From assembly GCF_035989305.1 (NCBI RefSeq), contig NZ_CP108514.1, positions 2,294,501 through 2,358,500 of the forward strand: a stretch of DNA of 64,000 bases, in the 5' to 3' direction. The translations under genes were made by a program, and so were the position numbers. This DNA comes from Streptomyces sp. NBC_01233 (GTDB lineage Bacteria > Actinomycetota > Actinomycetes > Streptomycetales > Streptomycetaceae). Shown in pieces: positions 46,111 through 57,035 of this stretch. The notes beneath the pieces are model-generated. The model was not told the DNA's origin and ran no database searches. It was given only the letters and a program-made list of their open reading frames with translations. How positions within the stretch are numbered: position 1 is the first letter of the stretch; each line of letters starts with the position of its first letter.

Positions 46111-46889
46111 TAGTCGGAGAGCCCCGCCAGGTCCCGCAGGCGGCGGGCCTGGGCGGCGCGCTCGGCGGCGCGCTGGTCGTCGTACGGGCGGGAGTGCGCG
46201 GCGCGCAGGAGCGCCTTGGTCTCGATCACGGCGTCGCGCGGCGGAGCCAGCAGCGCGGTGGTGAGGTCCTGGACGGCGGCGTCGAGCTCGTCGGCCGGGA
46301 CGACCAGGTTGGCGAGGCCGACCCGCTCCGCTTCCTCGGCATGCACGAAGCGACCCGTCGCGCAGATCTCCAGCGCGCGGGCGTAGCCGACCAGCGAGGT
46401 CAGGGGCTGGGTTCCGGCCAGGTCGGGGACCAGGCCCAGGCTGGTCTCGCGCATGGCGAACTGCACGTCGTCCGCGACCACGCGCAGATCGCACGCGAGC
46501 GCGAGCTGGAAGCCGGCGCCGATCGCGTGCCCCTGCACGGCGGCGACGGAGATGATGTCGTTACGCCTCCACCAGGTGAATGCCTCCTGGTACTCGGCGA
46601 TCGTGGAGTCGAGCAGTTCGTCCGATCCACGCGCCAGATCGAGGAAGGACGGCTCGCCCTCGAAACCTTCGGGGGTGAACGCCTGCCGGTCGAGCCCGGC
46701 GGAGAAGGACTGGCCCTCACCGCGCAGCACAACGACCCGGACGGTGCCCGGCAACGACCTCCCGGCCTCGGCCAAAGCCCGCCAGAGCGCGGGGGATTGG
46801 GCATTTCGCTTGGCCGGATTGGTCAGTGTCACCGTGGCGACCGTGTCGTCGACGGTGAGTCGTACGCCGTCCTTGTCGAGCAGAGCCAT
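46110..46889 (-). CDS. Enoyl-CoA hydratase/isomerase (crotonase) family protein, 259 aa
   Basis: A crotonase fold with the oxyanion-hole and CoA-binding pattern GEGQSFSAGLDRQAF (about residues 58-72) and GHAIGAGFQLALACDLRV (about 110-127), plus the ETSLGLVPDLAGTQPL stretch (about 137-152). In this position the Glu/Asp pair suggests hydratase or isomerase activity in fatty acid or branched-chain CoA metabolism. ATG 46889 is the natural start; the upstream in-frame extension is not family-like. It is monocistronic. Confidence 0.88.
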   Translation of the reverse strand: MALLDKDGVRLTVDDTVATVTLTNPAKRNAQSPALWRALAEAGRSLPGTVRVVVLRGEGQSFSAGLDRQAFTPEGFEGEPSFLDLARGSDELLDSTIAEYQEAFTWWRRNDIISVAAVQGHAIGAGFQLALACDLRVVADDVQFAMRETSLGLVPDLAGTQPLTSLVGYARALEICATGRFVHAEEAERVGLANLVVPADELDAAVQDLTTALLAPPRDAVIETKALLRAAHSRPYDDQRAAERAAQARRLRDLAGLSD

Positions 46890-47056
46890 CTGTGTATGCC
46901 TCCGGTGTGCAGTCGGCCGCAAGCCCGGCCTAAGTGACTGCACAGTAACCACCCAGCCGACCGGGAGGCCGACCGGGGGTCACCGAAGGAACCGTCGGAA
47001 CATGTGAGCTTTGAAGCCGTTGGAGCGTTGGAGCGTTGGAACCGATGGGACCAGGG

Positions 47057-47278
47057 TCAGGCCGTAGCCGCCTTCTTGCCCCGCGTCGCGCCACCGCGAC
47101 CGCGCAGCGAAACCCCGGACTCACTGAGCATCCGGTGGACGAATCCGTAGGACCGACCGGTCTCTTCGGCCAGCGCCCGGATACTCGCACCGGAGTCGTA
47201 CTTCTTCTTCAGGTCTGCCGCGAGCTTGTCGCGCGCGGCGCCGGTTACCCGGCTGCCCTTCTTCAGAGTCTCGGCCAC
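47057..47278 (-). CDS. Small helix-turn-helix protein, 73 aa
   Basis: Conserved Streptomyces small protein with the helix-turn-helix block LAADLKKKYDSGASIRALAEETGRSYGFVHRMLSESGVSLRGRGG (about residues 19-63, given as the domain). The resolvase/transposase-like HTH with a basic C-terminus (RGRGGATRGKK) suggests DNA binding. GTG 47278 is preferred because of AGGAGG 6 bp upstream; an ATG at 47317 is also in frame. Confidence 0.8.
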   Translation of the reverse strand: MAETLKKGSRVTGAARDKLAADLKKKYDSGASIRALAEETGRSYGFVHRMLSESGVSLRGRGGATRGKKAATA

Positions 47279-47491
47279 CCGTGCCTCCTCATGGGAAGTG
47301 CGCTCTGGACTTCTCATGATCACCCCTCCCACGCTTCCTGGCCACCCATTCAGCAAGGTCGGTACGGCGGCATTTCTCGAGCCGTGGACGCCCGAGCAGA
47401 ACGGAATCTTCTCTTCCGCCACATGACTTCCGTCACACTTCGCCGCCCCCACCGGAAATCGCCAGGTCAGAGGCGGGGCGGCGGAAAACGA

Positions 47492-47533
47492 ACGGCCCCG
47501 GCCGCGCACCTTCGCTGGTGCGGCCGGGGCCGT
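47492..47533 (-). terminator. Strong terminator hairpin downstream of the ABC-F gene
   Basis: ACGGCCCCGGCCGC (47492-47505) and GCGGCCGGGGCCGT (47520-47533), with inner CACC/GGTG pairing, form a long stem followed on the minus strand by TCGTTTTCC. A second short stem, GTCCGGAGT/ACTCCGGAC, lies at 47618-47636. The interval 47279-47673 otherwise shows no gene. Confidence 0.85.
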
Positions 47534-47673
47534 CGTACGACGCGCAACGGTACGAGACCGTCTCACTCAGATGATGGATCACCCCTGAGCCGAATGATCC
47601 ATAAGGAACTGGATCAGGTCCGGAGTGACTCCGGACCGGGGACGACCAGGGGCCGGGCGGGACCGTGCCCGGG

Positions 47674-49272
<1,599 letters not shown>

Positions 49273-49562
49273 GGAAATACTCCAGGGCGGGTCGGGACGG
49301 CGGAAGGGGGGCAGGACGCGATGCTTCGACGCCGCTAATCCGCGAGGAGATTTGCCATGGGAGACATTCTACCGGGGGTGTGCAACTGGTTTCCGGGCGC
49401 GGGCCGGGCCGCCCGGCGGGCGGGAGCCGCCGCTCCGTGTCCCCCGTTCGGCCCAGGGACCCCGGGGAGGGCCCGAGCGCGTACGGGGAGGAATGGGTCG
49501 ATACTCGCCGCAGAAGCGGCCGTGTGACCCACCTGGTCCCGCGAAGAGAGGGCGGTGCGGGG

Positions 49563-50453
49563 ATGCAGTTCGACGACGACGCCAACCTGGACACCTCCGA
49601 GGTGAAGGATGTGCGTGGCGGCCGCATCCCCGGCGGGAGGGCCACGGTCGGCGGCGGCCTCGTCGGCATCGTCGCGCTCATCCTGGGACTGCTCCTCGGC
49701 GTGGGTCCGGAGCAGCTGGGGCTGTCCTCCGGGGACCAGGAGCCGGGGCCGGCCGCATCCTCCGTCAACGAGGTGCAGCAGGAGTGCAGGACGGGGCGGG
49801 ACGCCAACGCGCGCGAGGACTGCCGGCTGGTCGCGGTGGTCAACAGCACCCAGGACTTCTGGAGGCAGGAGTTCGCCCGGCGCGGCGGCCAGTACAGCCC
49901 GGCGTCGACGGTGTTCTTCACCGGCCGGGTGAACACCGCGTGCGGGACCGCCACCTCGGCGGTGGGCCCCTTCTACTGCCCCGCCGACCGGCAGGTCTAT
50001 CTGGACCTGGGCTTCTTCAACGAGCTGCGGACGAAGTTCGGCGCGAGCGGCGGCCCCTTCGCCCAGGCCTACGTCGTCGCCCACGAGTACGGGCACCACA
50101 TCCAGAACCTGCTCGGGACGCTCCAGCGCTCCCAGGACGGCCGGCAGGGGGCGGACAGCAATGCGGTCAAGGTCGAGCTGCAGGCCGACTGCTACGCCGG
50201 GGTGTGGGCGCACAACGCGACGCGCACCCCGGACGAGTCCACCGGGCGACCGCTGATCACCAACCTGACCGACCAGGACATCAGGGACGGACTGGACGCG
50301 GCGGCCGCGGTCGGCGACGACCGGATCCAGGAGCGGTTCCAGGGCCGGGTGACCCCGGAGTCCTGGACGCACGGCTCGGCCGAGCAGCGCCGGCAGTGGT
50401 TCTACCAGGGCTACCGCACGGGCGACATGGCCCAGTGCAACACCTTCCGCTGA
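49563..50453 (+). CDS. Neutral zinc metallopeptidase, KPN_02809 family, 296 aa
   Basis: An N-terminal membrane helix (about residues 31-47, [17 protein letters not shown]) anchors an external domain with four Cys (about 75, 87, 127, 139) that may form disulphides. The zinc motif [12 protein letters not shown] (residues 174-185, HExxH at 174-178) and the downstream [15 protein letters not shown] (about 205-219) are family hallmarks. It is a putative peptidase of unknown substrate, often called YpfJ-like. The ATG at 49563 follows gtgcgggg. Confidence 0.9.
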   Translation: MQFDDDANLDTSEVKDVRGGRIPGGRATVGGGLVGIVALILGLLLGVGPEQLGLSSGDQEPGPAASSVNEVQQECRTGRDANAREDCRLVAVVNSTQDFWRQEFARRGGQYSPASTVFFTGRVNTACGTATSAVGPFYCPADRQVYLDLGFFNELRTKFGASGGPFAQAYVVAHEYGHHIQNLLGTLQRSQDGRQGADSNAVKVELQADCYAGVWAHNATRTPDESTGRPLITNLTDQDIRDGLDAAAAVGDDRIQERFQGRVTPESWTHGSAEQRRQWFYQGYRTGDMAQCNTFR

Positions 50454-50516
50454 CTGTCGCCTCCGCCTGCCATTCTGGTGTGACGCGGGTCACCGTCACG
50501 AGAGGGAGTGATCGTC

Positions 50517-50912
50517 ATGGCAGGCGTTCCGTCCATCTGTCCCACACTGGTCTACCGCGACGCGAAGGCCGCCATCAGGCTGCTGACCGAAGCCTTCGGG
50601 TTCAGCCAGGTCGAGGTGTACGAGGGTGAGGACGGCTCGGTGGTGCACGCGGAGCTGGCCTACGGCAACGGTGTGGTGATGCTGGGCAGCAAGGGCACCG
50701 GCGGGGTCTTCGACAAGGCCATGGAGGGGGCGGGCCCTTCGGGGATCTATGTCGTGGTCGACGACGTGGACGCCCACCACCGGCGGGCCGCCGAGCACGG
50801 GGTGGAGATCGTGATGGAACCCAAGGACCAGGACTACGGCTCGCGCGACTACATGGCCCGGGACGCCGAGGGCAACATCTGGAGCTTCGGCACGTACGCG
50901 CCGCAGGTCTGA
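50517..50912 (+). CDS. VOC (glyoxalase/dioxygenase superfamily) protein, 131 aa
   Basis: Paired beta-alpha-beta-beta-beta units span the chain: ICPTLVYRDAKAAIRLLTEAFGF (about residues 6-28), and GIYVVVDDVDAHHRRAAEHG (about 75-94), ending in YMARDAEGNIWSFGTY. Potential metal ligands include an early His and the Glu near the end. Members include resistance proteins and isomerases; the activity is not predictable here. ATG 50517 is preferred over GTG 50508 because gagggag is at proper distance. Confidence 0.85.
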   Translation: MAGVPSICPTLVYRDAKAAIRLLTEAFGFSQVEVYEGEDGSVVHAELAYGNGVVMLGSKGTGGVFDKAMEGAGPSGIYVVVDDVDAHHRRAAEHGVEIVMEPKDQDYGSRDYMARDAEGNIWSFGTYAPQV

Positions 50913-51120
50913 CACCTGCGGCGCCGTGCCGCGCCCTGGCCGGGGGCACGGCTGGACGGCTGTCTGCGCGGGCCGTGCCCCGCCGCGCCCCGGCCGGAGC
51001 ACGGCGGCACGGATGTCTGTGCGGGTCAGCGGTACGCGGCCCGGCGGCCAGCGGTACGCGGCCCGGCGCAGGGACGGCCCGGGCACGGCAGCCTCTCACC
51101 GCACGGCGCCCGGCCGGGCC

Positions 51121-52623
51121 TCAGGCGCCGCCGGTGTGGACCTGGAAGGCGGCCCGGCGGACGGCCTTGGCCAGGGCCGGGTCGGGGTGTGCGGCGGCCA
51201 GCGCGACCAGGACCTGCACGGTGCGCGGATGGCCGACCGCGCGGACCTCGTCCAGCAGCCGGGGGACGGTGGTCCGGACGGCCGAGTCCAGGTGGCGCGC
51301 CAGCAGTTCGGCCTCGCCGTGGTCGGCGATGGCGGCCGCGGTGTCCACCCAGAGCCAGGTCGACTCCTCGGCGGTGAGCACGTCCTGCGCCTCGTCGGGG
51401 TCGATCCCGTCGTGCTCGGCGAGCCAGAGCAGGACGTAGGGGCGCAGGGCGGGTTCGCGCACGGCGGCGCGCACCTCGGGCTCGGCGGGGGCGCCGACGA
51501 CGCGCAGCGCCTCGAAGGCGAGGCCGCGCAGCAGGGCGTCCTCGCCGCGGGCGGCCTGCAGGAGCTCGGTCACGGCGTGGCCGACGGGCCGGGCGGCGAG
51601 CCAGGCCCGGTACTCGGCACGGGCCGGGCCGGGGGTGAGCCGTGCGCAGCCGTGCAGCATGGCGGCGGCGGACTGCTCGATGTTCCCGGCGGGGCTCTGC
51701 GCGGCGACGCAGATCTGCTCCAGCTTGACCCAGACGGCCCAGCTGCCGAGCCGGGTGAGCGTGGCCCGGGCGGGGCCGAGGGTGACGGCGTCCACGGCGG
51801 CGAGTCCGCCGAGCGCCCAGCGCAGCAGCCGGGCGAGGGGGACGGGGCGGGCCTCCGCGGAGCCTGTTCCGGCGGCCGCGGACCGGTCCTGCCCGGGTAC
51901 GTCCTGGGCGGAAGCCGGGCGCTCGTCCGGCTCGTCCGGCTCGCCGGCGGCCGTGCGGGCCGCCGCGGGCTCGGCGTCGTAGGGGATCTCGCACCGCTCG
52001 TCGCGCAGTTCGGTGACGCGCTGCCCGAGGAGGTCCAGCAGGTCGGGGACGGTCACCGGGCCGGCGGACAGCTGGAGCAGGGAGAGGAGCTGGGGCATCG
52101 CCTCGACGACCTCGGCGACGGCCGAGGGGGCGATGTCGGCGGGGGCGGGGTGGACGAGCGACCAGGCGTCGAAGAGGGCGACCCAGCCGCGCAGTACGGC
52201 GGTGTCGTCGCGGTCCCAGGCCCGCAGCCGCCAGCCGGGCCGGGCGTGACCGCCGTGCACCTCGACCAGGCCGGCCAGCCGGGCGCGGTCCCAGCCGACC
52301 CGGATCTGCCCGTGCGTCAGGCCCAGTTCCCCGGCGGCGCGTTCGACGTCGGAGGCCGGCAGGGCGCCGGTGGGGGCGGGCCGTCCGCCGTCTCCGGCGC
52401 CGAGGTTGCGCTCGGCCCAGCGGGTCAGGCGTACGGCGTCGGCGAGCGAGGCCCGGGCCCGGTTCGCGAGGTCGGCCGTGGCGGGGGTGCCCGCCGGGGG
52501 CCTCGGGGCGGGCCGGGTGCGTCGGTCGGTCACCGCCTTGCGGGCTGTACCGACGGACCTCGGGTAGACGAGTCGGAGTCTGGAGTCGCGAGCCAACTGC
52601 TCATCAGGCTTTCGGGACGTCAC
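51121..52623 (-). CDS. HEAT-like helical repeat protein, 500 aa
   Basis: The N-terminal ~150 residues contain a winged-helix-like stretch (SDVERAAGELGLTHGQIRVGWDRARLAGLVEVHGG, given as the span, about 92-128). The remainder is Ala/Leu-rich helical with repeats typical of HEAT proteins, with an acidic disordered insert (about 230-265). A similar protein is common in Streptomyces; function is unknown. GTG 52623 is chosen; an ATG-type start at 52659 is also in frame and no clear binding site decides. Confidence 0.7.
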   Translation of the reverse strand: MTSRKPDEQLARDSRLRLVYPRSVGTARKAVTDRRTRPAPRPPAGTPATADLANRARASLADAVRLTRWAERNLGAGDGGRPAPTGALPASDVERAAGELGLTHGQIRVGWDRARLAGLVEVHGGHARPGWRLRAWDRDDTAVLRGWVALFDAWSLVHPAPADIAPSAVAEVVEAMPQLLSLLQLSAGPVTVPDLLDLLGQRVTELRDERCEIPYDAEPAAARTAAGEPDEPDERPASAQDVPGQDRSAAAGTGSAEARPVPLARLLRWALGGLAAVDAVTLGPARATLTRLGSWAVWVKLEQICVAAQSPAGNIEQSAAAMLHGCARLTPGPARAEYRAWLAARPVGHAVTELLQAARGEDALLRGLAFEALRVVGAPAEPEVRAAVREPALRPYVLLWLAEHDGIDPDEAQDVLTAEESTWLWVDTAAAIADHGEAELLARHLDSAVRTTVPRLLDEVRAVGHPRTVQVLVALAAAHPDPALAKAVRRAAFQVHTGGA

Positions 52624-52755
52624 GGAAGCAGTCTCGCCCGTCACTGGCCGAAAGCCCAAACGGAATCAGCCGTTACCACCGCCCGCCTGCGGTGCAGACC
52701 AGGACAACACGCCCGCAGGCACCGCTCCGTCACACGGCCTTCACATGACAGGCCC

Positions 52756-53886
52756 TCACATGAGGGGGGTGAGGAAGCGGCGCAGGGCCTCCTCGTAGCC
52801 GGCCGGGTCGGCGTTCCACATGGCCCCGTGGCCGGCCCCGCGCACGGTGTGCAGGGTGACGAGGTCGGGGCGGGCGGCGGCGAGCCGGCGGGAGGGGCCC
52901 CAGGGGGCGAGGGCGTCGTCCGGGCCGTGGAAGATCAGTACGGGGACGCGCAGGGCTCCGGGGTCCGCCCCCGGCGGCCGGCGGTCGGCGCGCAGCCCCG
53001 CACGGCCCTCGGCGGCCCGGACGGCCAGCGGCAGCACCAGGGCCGGGGTGCGGCGCGCCGCGGCGAGCCCGCGCAGGGTCGCGTGCCAGTCGAGCACCGG
53101 CGAGTCCAGCACCAGCCCGGAGATCCGGTCGGCCAGCGCCGAGCGTTCGGCGGCGTGCAGGGCCATGGCGGCGCCGGTGGACCAGCCGTGCAGGATCACG
53201 CGCCGGGCGCCGTAGCGCACGGCGTAGCGGATGGCGGCGTCCAGGTCCCGCCACTCCGATTCGCCGAGGTGGCCGAGGCCGTCGGGCGGGGCCGGAGCGC
53301 CGAGGTCGCCGCGGTAGCCCAGGTCCAGGACGGGCAGCTGGTGCCGGTTCAGGAAGGGCATCACCACCATCGGGTGCTCGCGGGTGCCGCCGAGCCCGTG
53401 CACGGTGATCACCCAGGTGTCCCGGGCGGCGGGCACGAACCAGGCGGGCAGCGCCCCGAGCTCCCCGGGGATGTCCACGTCGGCGTGGTCGAGCCCGAGG
53501 GCGGTGCGCGGGTCGCCCAGGTACACCTGCGGCGTGAGGGTGACGCGGGTGCCGGGGTCGAGGGTGCCGTGACTGACGGTGAGGAGCTGCCGTACGACGG
53601 TGTCAGGGTAGTGGTCAGCGTCGGAGACCACGGGCCCGACGACCGCGTGCACACCGGGTGCGACCAGGCCGTAGGTGCCGGGGCGCAGGGAGGCGAGCGA
53701 GCGGGTCAGGGCGACCCGGCCGGCGTCGGTGGAGTGGACGCTGAGCCGTGGCCCGCCGGGGAGCGGGCGTCCCGGTTCGGGACGGAGGGCCGCGTCGGCG
53801 GCGTACCGGCCGACCGCGACGGCGGCCGCACCGGCGCCGAGGAGGGTCGTGGTGACGGCCGCTGCCGTTGCTGTCGCGGTACGCAC
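52756..53886 (-). CDS. Alpha/beta hydrolase with N-terminal anchor, 376 aa
   Basis: The N-terminal hydrophobic segment (about residues 2-30) suggests membrane anchoring or export. The hydrolase core begins with ITVHGLGGTREHP (oxyanion, about 158-170), the nucleophile elbow is LHGWSTGAAMA (Ser, about 228-238), and the Asp and His partners are probably in FHGPDDAL (about 317-324) and GAGHGAMW (about 349-356). The substrate is unknown. The upstream region carries four 11-bp repeats (53918-53961). Confidence 0.88.
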   Translation of the reverse strand: MRTATATAAAVTTTLLGAGAAAVAVGRYAADAALRPEPGRPLPGGPRLSVHSTDAGRVALTRSLASLRPGTYGLVAPGVHAVVGPVVSDADHYPDTVVRQLLTVSHGTLDPGTRVTLTPQVYLGDPRTALGLDHADVDIPGELGALPAWFVPAARDTWVITVHGLGGTREHPMVVMPFLNRHQLPVLDLGYRGDLGAPAPPDGLGHLGESEWRDLDAAIRYAVRYGARRVILHGWSTGAAMALHAAERSALADRISGLVLDSPVLDWHATLRGLAAARRTPALVLPLAVRAAEGRAGLRADRRPPGADPGALRVPVLIFHGPDDALAPWGPSRRLAAARPDLVTLHTVRGAGHGAMWNADPAGYEEALRRFLTPLM

Positions 53887-53917
53887 CGTTCCAGTGTCCC
53901 GGCGGGGGCTCCGGAGG

Positions 53918-53961
53918 GCCACCGGAGCGCCACCGGAGCGCCACCGGAGCGCCACCGGAGG
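53918..53961. repeat. Four tandem 11-bp repeats
   Basis: The unit GCCACCGGAGC is repeated four times (the last ending in G), beginning 31 bp upstream of the hydrolase start. An 11-bp period equals roughly one helical turn, so it could form a protein-binding array or simply be slippage-derived. The interval 53887-54172 otherwise holds a TTGACG box (54084-54089) and AT-rich sequence, but no gene. Confidence 0.7.
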
Positions 53962-54172
53962 AGATCGCTCCGCTGACCGTCGCACCGCCGCCGAGAGCGG
54001 AGTGATCTAGGTCTCATTCGGACGCCCCGGACGGGGGGCGCCTCCGCCTCCGGTTTGGTGCGGAGGGGCAGATTCACCCGGCTTTGACGTGCATTTATCG
54101 AGATATCTACGTCAGAATCAGGACGAATGTTCCGATCGCACCCCGAGCCAGTACACCGCTCCGCCCGAGTCA

Positions 54173-54205
54173 GTTCACCTTCCGTTCATCCAGATTGCCT
54201 ACGGT
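54173..54205 (+). promoter_or_regulatory. PHO-box-like promoter of the phosphate transporter gene
   Basis: Two 11-base direct repeats, GTTCACCTTCC (54173-54183) and GTTCATCCAGA (54184-54194), match the Streptomyces PhoP-binding unit, which has a conserved GTTCA-type start at 11-base spacing. TACGGT at 54200-54205 is in the right place for a -10 box, leaving the PHO repeats over the -35 region, the usual activated arrangement. Confidence 0.7.
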
Positions 54206-54241
54206 CGCCGAGCCACTGACGTCAAACAGAAGCCTGGGTAA

Positions 54242-55510
<1,269 letters not shown>

Positions 55511-55550
55511 CCGAGACACACAGAGACCCGGACATTCAGAAAGCGGCAGT

Positions 55551-55772
55551 ATGAAGATCGACTGGGAAGCGCTCGGCTCCGTCTTCGGGGTCAGCCTCTT
55601 CGCCACCGTCGCCCTCGTGGCCCTCTTCACCCTGGGCCTGGTGGGCCTGTCCAAGCACGAGACCGCCACCGAGCAGGGCGGCACCGCCACCCTCGCCCGC
55701 AGCGGCGCGTACGCCTGCTTCGCGGTCATCGCGGCGGCCGTGGGCTACGGGATCTACCTGATCGTCGCCTGA
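55551..55772 (+). CDS. Small membrane protein downstream of pit, 73 aa
   Basis: Two hydrophobic helices (about residues 13-32 and 51-71) flank a polar loop. It lies 40 bp after pit and before a terminator, so it is likely on the same transcript; it is commonly found next to pit in Streptomyces. Function unknown, possibly an accessory subunit. Confidence 0.7.
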   Translation: MKIDWEALGSVFGVSLFATVALVALFTLGLVGLSKHETATEQGGTATLARSGAYACFAVIAAAVGYGIYLIVA

Positions 55773-55803
55773 TCCGCCGCCCCGCGGCCGACCAGGCGTG
55801 AAG

Positions 55804-55836
55804 GCTCCCTCCGGGTTTGTCCCGGAGGGAGCTTTT
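55804..55836 (+). terminator. Rho-independent terminator
   Basis: GCTCCCTCCGGG (55804-55815) and CCCGGAGGGAGC (55821-55832) form a 12-base stem with a 5-base loop and a TTTT tail. It separates the phosphate and cobalamin units. Confidence 0.92.
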
Positions 55837-55904
55837 CGCATCCCGCGCCTCTGCCGCGCCGCAGGTCAACGGCGAGTTGACGGGCCTTCTCGGCCCGTGG
55901 TGGA

Positions 55905-56062
55905 CTGCGCGAGCCAATACGGCGGCATGGAGAGGAAGTCCGGTGCGAATCCGGCGCGGTCCCGCCACTGTCACCGGGGAGCGCACGCCGCGCGTGCGTC
56001 CCGGGAGCCAGGAACTCTCGCCGCCGGACACGTCGAACCAGGGCGCGGACCCTGAGTGAGGA
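55905..56062 (+). ncRNA. Cobalamin (adenosylcobalamin) riboswitch
   Basis: The leader of the cobalamin operon contains the conserved core: GAGGAAGTCCGGTGCGAATC (about 55931-55950), CGGTCCCGCCACTGT (about 55957-55971), and the B12-box-like AGCCAGGAACTCTCGCC (56006-56022). It ends close to the cbiB ATG (56076). Binding of adenosylcobalamin should block translation or transcription of the operon. The interval 55837-55904 shows no gene. Confidence 0.93.
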
Positions 56063-56075
56063 CATACCTGCCACC

Positions 56076-57035
56076 ATGCGTGCCGATCGCGTCTTCGCGT
56101 ACGGCGCCACGGCGGGCCTGATCGGCGACCGGATCCTCGGTGATCCCCGCCGAGGGCACCCCGTGGCCGCCTTCGGACGGGCCGCCGCCGCCGTCGAACG
56201 CGCCCTGTGGCGCGACGACCGCGCCCGCGGCCTCGTGCACACCCTGGTGTGCGCCGGAGGCGCGGCCGCCGTGGGAGCGCTGGGCGCCCGCGCCGTGCGC
56301 TCCCGGCCCGCGGCCGCCCGTATCGCCCTCACCGCCGCCGCCACCTGGGCCGTCGTGGGCGGCACCTCGCTGGGCCGGGAGGCCCGCGCCATCGGCGGCG
56401 CCCTCGCCGCCGGGGACACCGAGGTGGCCCGGGAGCGGCTGCCGCACCTGTGCGGGCGCGACCCGCAGGCCCTGGACGGGCAGCAGATGGCCCGCGCCGT
56501 CGTGGAGTCGGTCGCGGAGAACACCTCCGACGCGGTGGTCGGGGCCCTGGTGTGGGGCGCCGTGGCCGGTGTTCCGGGCCTGCTGGCCTTCCGCGCCGTG
56601 AACACCCTGGACGCGATGGTCGGCCACAAGTCCCCCCGCTACCTCCGTTACGGCTGGGCCTCCGCCCGCCTCGACGACCTGGCGGGCTGGCCCGGCGCCC
56701 GGCTGACCGCGGCCGCCGCCGTACTGGCCGGCCCCGACCGGCGGGGAGCCGTACGGGCCTGGCGCGCGGACGCGGCCGCGCACCCGAGCCCGAACGCCGG
56801 TCCCGTCGAGGCCTCCTTCGCGGGGGCGCTCGGCGTACGGCTGGGAGGCACCCTCGCGTACGGCGGCCGGGTCGAGCACCGGGCGGTGCTGAACGGCGAG
56901 GCCGGACGGCCGGTGGAGGTCGCGGACATCGAACGGGCGGTACGGCTGTCGCGACAGGTGACCTGGCTGGCGCTCGGGGCCTGTGTGGCGGCCCGGACGC
57001 TGGTCTCCTGCAGGACGAGGAAGGGACGTCGATGA
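56076..57035 (+). CDS. cbiB: Adenosylcobinamide-phosphate synthase CbiB, 319 aa
   Basis: CbiB/CobD attaches the aminopropanol arm to adenosylcobyric acid. The protein has the family N-terminus (GLIGDRILGDPRRGHPVAAFGRAAAAVE, about residues 15-42), several membrane helices, and the conserved VVESVAENTSDAVVGALVWGAVAGVPG (about 146-172) and NTLDAMVGHKSPRYLRYG (about 180-197) blocks. First gene after the riboswitch. Its stop overlaps the cobQ start (ATGA). Confidence 0.93.
   Translation: MRADRVFAYGATAGLIGDRILGDPRRGHPVAAFGRAAAAVERALWRDDRARGLVHTLVCAGGAAAVGALGARAVRSRPAAARIALTAAATWAVVGGTSLGREARAIGGALAAGDTEVARERLPHLCGRDPQALDGQQMARAVVESVAENTSDAVVGALVWGAVAGVPGLLAFRAVNTLDAMVGHKSPRYLRYGWASARLDDLAGWPGARLTAAAAVLAGPDRRGAVRAWRADAAAHPSPNAGPVEASFAGALGVRLGGTLAYGGRVEHRAVLNGEAGRPVEVADIERAVRLSRQVTWLALGACVAARTLVSCRTRKGRR

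Noticed and set aside
53918..53961. Four 11-bp repeats considered as a CRISPR array or plasmid iteron set
   Set aside because: The repeats are directly adjacent with no spacers, few in number, and no replication gene is nearby.
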